Source of the DNA: an uncultured Catenibacterium sp.
Lineage (GTDB): Bacteria > Bacillota_I > Bacilli_A > Erysipelotrichales > Coprobacillaceae
Direction: 5' to 3'
DNA length: 8,627 nt
NCBI GenBank assembly: GCA_900764725.1
Contig: CAAFPB010000369.1
Coordinates: 1 to 8,627, forward strand
The notes under the pieces were generated by a model, which had not been told where the DNA came from, ran no database searches, and was given only the letters and a program-made list of their open reading frames with translations. Numbering within the stretch: position 1 is the first letter of the stretch; every line of letters starts with the position of its first letter. The position numbers were made by a program, and so were the translations under genes. Below, one piece after another: positions 5,934-8,627 of the stretch.

Positions 5934-7280
5934 TTATTCAGTTATTTCTTCAAAATCAGAAGCAGGATGTTTACATAAAGGACAAACAAAGTCTTCAGGA
6001 AGTTCTTCTCCAGTATATTCATAGCCACAGATCTTACAGCGCCATTTACGTTTTGGTGCTTCTTCTTTAACTTTATGTTCTTCACTCATATCTTCTACAA
6101 TGATATCTGCAAGAGCTTCAATCTTATCTAAATCAGCTTCTTTCATACGAGATTTAATAGTGAGTTCTTCACCAATATAGTTCCAAGATAATGGTTCAAG
6201 AATAGCTTTCATAGTCTTTTTAGCACTAGGTGCCCATGTTCCATTTTCAATTAGGACACAAGTACGATTTTGTAATGAATGTTCTTTGATTTCTACTAAT
6301 AAGTTCTGCATAGGTGTAAATAAACCTGCATTATAAGAGGCACTCGCAAAAACTAAATGAGAGTATTTGAAGCTTTCAGATAGAATATAAGATGGATCAG
6401 TCTTAGACACATCATATACTTTAATATTGTGAATACCTTTTTCACTTAACTTACTTGCAAGTATTTCAGCAGCATTTGCAGTTCCGCCATAAATAGAACC
6501 ATAAGCAATCATAACACCCTTTACTTCAGGTGTATAACTTGCCCAAGAAGCAGTATGTTCTACCATTAAGTTAATATATTCATCCCAGATAGGACCGTGT
6601 AATGGACAAAGCATTGAGATATCAAGTGTAGAAGCTTTCTTTAATGCATTAGTCACCTGTACACCATATTTACCTACAATATTTGTATAATAACGTCTTG
6701 CTTCATTCCAGAATGATTCATCTAGATCCATTTCGCTTGTAAATAGATTACCATGAAGTGCACCAAAAGTACCAAAGGCATCTGCACTAAATAAGATACC
6801 TGTATTAGAATCATAAGTCATCATGACTTCAGGCCAATGAACCATTGGTGTAGTAATGAAGTTCAATACATGATGTCCAGTTTCTAACTTGTCACCTTCT
6901 TTGACAACAACAGCATGTTTATCTACATCAAAATCAAAGAACTGCTTCATCATACGGAATGTCATAGTATTACCTACAATCTTGACATCAGGATAACGTC
7001 CTACAATATCACAAAGTGTTGCGCAATGGTCTGGTTCCATATGATTCACTACTACATAATCAAGTGTTTTCCCATCTAGTACATGTTTGACATTTTCTAA
7101 GAATAGATGACCAATTGCAGCATCTGCAGTATCTAATAAGACAGTCTTATCATCTACTAATAAATAAGAATTATAGCTAACTCCATCTGGAATAGGATAA
7201 ACATTTTCAAATAGTTCTAATCGTCTATCATTGCCTCCTACATAAAATAAATCATCACTTATTTGTCTTACATTAAACAT
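5934..7280 (-). CDS. fprA: Flavodiiron protein with C-terminal rubredoxin domain (A-type flavoprotein, O2/NO reductase)
   Basis: Cytosolic scavenger that reduces O2 to water and/or NO to N2O. Numbering from the ATG at 7280 (448 residues): a beta-lactamase-like diiron domain (1-250) with all six ligands, His80, Glu82, Asp84 in NHMEPDH, His148 in VHWPE, Asp167 in SADAFG and His228 in CPLHGP. A flavodoxin FMN domain (about 253-398) has the phosphate loop YGSIYGGTANAAE (260-272). After a charged linker comes a short rubredoxin with Cys415, Cys418, Cys433 and Cys436. The open frame continues upstream to a TTG at 7310, but AGGAGG at 7294-7289, 8 bases before the ATG at 7280, fixes the start. It follows the Hrb gene by 16 bases in one operon. 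Electrons should come from Hrb; O2 versus NO preference is not readable. Confidence 0.95.
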   Translation of the reverse strand: MFNVRQISDDLFYVGGNDRRLELFENVYPIPDGVSYNSYLLVDDKTVLLDTADAAIGHLFLENVKHVLDGKTLDYVVVNHMEPDHCATLCDIVGRYPDVKIVGNTMTFRMMKQFFDFDVDKHAVVVKEGDKLETGHHVLNFITTPMVHWPEVMMTYDSNTGILFSADAFGTFGALHGNLFTSEMDLDESFWNEARRYYTNIVGKYGVQVTNALKKASTLDISMLCPLHGPIWDEYINLMVEHTASWASYTPEVKGVMIAYGSIYGGTANAAEILASKLSEKGIHNIKVYDVSKTDPSYILSESFKYSHLVFASASYNAGLFTPMQNLLVEIKEHSLQNRTCVLIENGTWAPSAKKTMKAILEPLSWNYIGEELTIKSRMKEADLDKIEALADIIVEDMSEEHKVKEEAPKRKWRCKICGYEYTGEELPEDFVCPLCKHPASDFEEITE

Positions 7281-7296
7281 TCCTTTTTCCTCCTGC

Positions 7297-7893
7297 TTAA
7301 AGTGGTTCAAAATCAGATGCTGGATGTTTACAGATTGGACAGATTAAGTCTTCAGGTAACTCTTCACCTTCATAAACCCATCCACAAATCTTACATACCC
7401 ATCCTTTTTTCTTCTTTTCTGGTTTTGGTTTCACATTCTTGAAATAATAATCATATGTCATAGAATCATGATCATTTAAGATAACAGCATCATCTAGTTC
7501 TACTATAAACATAGTATGTGTTAATTCATCCAATGTCTCTATAACATGACCTTTCATATATGCATTCGCATATTGTGTTAAGTAAGGTAATGAGTCTTTC
7601 AAATCATACATATCAAAATCATCAAACTTATTCACATCTTTACCACTCTGGAAACCAAAACGTTTAAAGATATCAAAAGGGCATGTGATGTCAAGCACAG
7701 ATAAAGTCATATTCTTTGACTTCATTAATACATCATGAGTGTAATTGGCTTTATTTACAGTCACTGCAATACGATAAGGATTACTTGTCAGCTGTACAGC
7801 TGTATTAATAATACAGCCATTAGGCTTATTACCATCATTCACACCTAATACATACAAACCATAACTGAGTTTAAATAATGCATTCTTTTCCAT
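7297..7893 (-). CDS. hrb: High-molecular-weight rubredoxin: flavin reductase domain fused to rubredoxin
   Basis: NAD(P)H:flavodiiron protein electron-transfer protein, comparable with Moorella Hrb. Numbering from the ATG at 7893 (198 residues): an FMN-binding flavin-reductase split-barrel domain covers about 1-150 (for example NGCIINTAVQLTSNPYRIAV, 25-44). A K/P-rich linker (155-164) leads to a rubredoxin module with Cys167, Cys170, Cys185 and Cys188. The rubredoxin lacks the long loop of classical rubredoxins and resembles the rubrerythrin type. AGAGGAGG (7908-7901) is 7 bases from the ATG at 7893 but only 1 base from the ATG at 7899, so the later start is preferred. First gene of the hrb-fprA operon. 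Its rubredoxin tail is nearly the same as that of the flavodiiron protein. Confidence 0.92.
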   Translation of the reverse strand: MEKNALFKLSYGLYVLGVNDGNKPNGCIINTAVQLTSNPYRIAVTVNKANYTHDVLMKSKNMTLSVLDITCPFDIFKRFGFQSGKDVNKFDDFDMYDLKDSLPYLTQYANAYMKGHVIETLDELTHTMFIVELDDAVILNDHDSMTYDYYFKNVKPKPEKKKKGWVCKICGWVYEGEELPEDLICPICKHPASDFEPL

Positions 7894-7913
7894 AGTCATA
7901 CCTCCTCTTATTT

Positions 7914-7929
7914 ATTATAAACGTTTACA
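7914..7929 (-). promoter_or_regulatory. -10 region of the hrb-fprA promoter with overlapping palindrome (cre-like)
   Basis: On the minus strand TATAAT (7919-7914) lies shortly upstream of the Shine-Dalgarno. The -35 region is only a T run and is not consensus. The -10 is overlapped by TGTAAACGTTTATA (7929-7916), which contains the perfect 10-bp palindrome TAAACGTTTA and matches 13 of 14 positions of the CcpA cre consensus. A redox regulator (Rex or PerR) is the alternative, but those matches are weaker. Confidence 0.55.
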
Positions 7930-7935
7930 CAAAAG

Positions 7936-7963
7936 AAAAAAACTCAGATGCATTATTTCTGAG
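7936..7963 (-). terminator. Terminator of the CmpB-like gene, stop codon in the loop
   Basis: On the minus strand CTCAGA (7963-7958) and TCTGAG (7948-7943) form a 6-bp stem around a 9-base loop, followed by seven T residues (7942-7936). The 5' arm is still coding sequence, and the TAA stop (7955-7953) is in the loop. Confidence 0.8.
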
Positions 7964-8594
7964 CCTTTGTGTGATATTTATTTAAGATGTCAGGGAATGC
8001 CTTAACTAAACGACGATGTGAATACTTCTTGATGAGATGTTCACGATGGTTCTCTTTTAATTGACGTCCAATTTTAAAGATATCATCAGTTGTAATTTCA
8101 TTATGAATATCTAGTTCTAATTCATCTGCAAACTTCTTAAGTTCTTGAGATACTGTTTCAAGCTTCTTCGCAAGATGAGTCGCTTCTACAAATGTAGTGA
8201 TGTAGTCACTTGTGAATAATGTGATACATACAGTAGAGGCAATCACCATTGGAATATAATCATATTGAATAAGAAAATGAGTCAAATGTGGCTGTACATT
8301 CTTTACTGCAGTGACAGAGAAGAAACCAAAGATAAAGAAACCCTCTAAACAGATACGACCATTTAAGTTGAATCTCATTTGAGAATAATCCCACCATCTT
8401 GCATGGAACATCTTTTCCATAAAATAAGATGTGAGATATTCAATAGTACAGGCAACAATAGCTCCTTCTATAAAGATGAGTGACCAATCTTTAGAAACAG
8501 GAAACAAAGCACATACAACAATCGCACCTGATCCATAAATAGGAATACAAGGTCCAGCTAAGAAACCACTGTTATGTATTTTATGACCTGTGGC
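7953..8594 (-). CDS. CmpB/DUF1113-family putative ABC-type transport membrane protein, 5' partial
   Basis: Integral membrane protein of the ABC_trans_CmpB family, whose substrate and transport role are not well established. The surviving 213 residues carry the family signatures GPCIPIYG (14-21), FHARWWDYS (63-71) and FNLNGRICL (75-83). They also carry hydrophobic segments at about 21-32, 38-54, 83-98 and 113-128, and a charged, probably coiled C-terminal tail (about 137-213) expected to be cytosolic. The N-terminus is missing because the contig ends. The open frame seems to continue to a GTG at 8609, but its first five codons (M-L-F-R-S) are sequencing adapter; native sequence starts at the Ala codon 8594-8592. 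The gene's promoter and true start are not in the window. Confidence 0.85.
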   Translation of the reverse strand, partial: ATGHKIHNSGFLAGPCIPIYGSGAIVVCALFPVSKDWSLIFIEGAIVACTIEYLTSYFMEKMFHARWWDYSQMRFNLNGRICLEGFFIFGFFSVTAVKNVQPHLTHFLIQYDYIPMVIASTVCITLFTSDYITTFVEATHLAKKLETVSQELKKFADELELDIHNEITTDDIFKIGRQLKENHREHLIKKYSHRRLVKAFPDILNKYHTKAQK

Positions 8595-8627
8595 AGATCG
8601 GAAGAGCACACGTCTGAACTCCAGTCA
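8595..8627 (+). other. Illumina TruSeq adapter read-through (artefact, not genomic)
   Basis: The last 33 bases begin AGATCGGAAGAGCACACG and finish GAACTCCAGTCA, which is the complete common part of the TruSeq indexed adapter read at the 3' end of inserts. It should be trimmed. Annotation at or beyond 8595 is invalid. Confidence 0.98.

Noticed and set aside
5879..6070. 63-residue + strand frame over the fprA terminator and rubredoxin end
   Set aside because: Antisense to the fprA terminator and the conserved rubredoxin codons; its start lies in the opposite-strand metal promoter.
7278..7310. Start of the flavodiiron protein at 7310 (TTG), ten residues longer
   Set aside because: It would lie inside the end of the Hrb gene and upstream of its own AGGAGG; the ATG at 7280 is 8 bases after that site and matches the usual family N-terminus.
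5940..7395. Direct DNA repeat at the two rubredoxin tails as a mobile element or recombination site
   Set aside because: The similarity is confined to and in frame with the homologous protein domain, with no terminal repeats or transposase.
7891..7899. ATG at 7899 as start of Hrb
   Set aside because: It is only one base from the Shine-Dalgarno; the ATG at 7893 has normal spacing.

Overview
The window is an AT-rich fragment of an anaerobic, low-GC Gram-positive (Firmicutes) genome. This is suggested by strong AGGAGG-type ribosome binding sites, TATAAT promoters, hairpin-plus-T terminators, a CcpA-type cre site, a GH4 phospho-glucosidase and an Hrb/flavodiiron O2-NO detoxification pair. The gene style fits the Erysipelotrichales/Coprobacillaceae region of the phylum, but that is inference from protein flavour and not a measured assignment. 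All ten genes end in TAA or TAG. No RNA gene, insertion sequence, CRISPR array or integration site was seen, and no gap exceeds about 125 bases.

Left part, + strand (1-3320): a 5'-truncated GNAT acetyltransferase of the phosphinothricin-acetyltransferase type overlaps by 7 bases an RpiR-family regulator (HTH plus SIS domain). After a long nested hairpin and a perfect-consensus cre site comes a GH4 6-phospho-beta-glucosidase with its own promoter and terminator. A small peptide-deformylase-family gene with its own extended -10 promoter and terminator follows. The regulator probably controls the glycosidase, but no PTS transporter is present here.

Middle, - strand (3330-5888): a zinc/cadmium resistance operon reads right to left. 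It encodes a SmtB/CzrA-type ArsR repressor, a free-standing HMA metal-binding protein, and a P1B-type Zn/Cd/Pb-exporting ATPase that lacks its own HMA domain. It is driven by an exact TTGACA-17-TATAAT promoter buried in AT-rich inverted repeats that are the likely repressor operator.

Right part, - strand (5892-7929): a two-gene redox operon. Hrb (flavin reductase plus rubredoxin) is followed by a flavodiiron protein that carries its own C-terminal rubredoxin. The likely electron path is NAD(P)H to Hrb flavin, to rubredoxin iron, to the FMN/diiron centre, to O2 or NO. The two rubredoxin tails are almost the same, pointing to module duplication or exchange. Last is a 5'-truncated CmpB/DUF1113-type membrane protein.

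The final 33 bases (8595-8627) are not genomic: they are the Illumina TruSeq adapter, so the contig ends at an untrimmed adapter. The apparent start of the last gene lies inside it. Several gene starts were moved downstream to fit the ribosome binding sites (5229, 7280, 7893). I do not see a wholly new system; the most unusual items are the paired rubredoxins, the split metal exporter and the deformylase with an altered motif 1.
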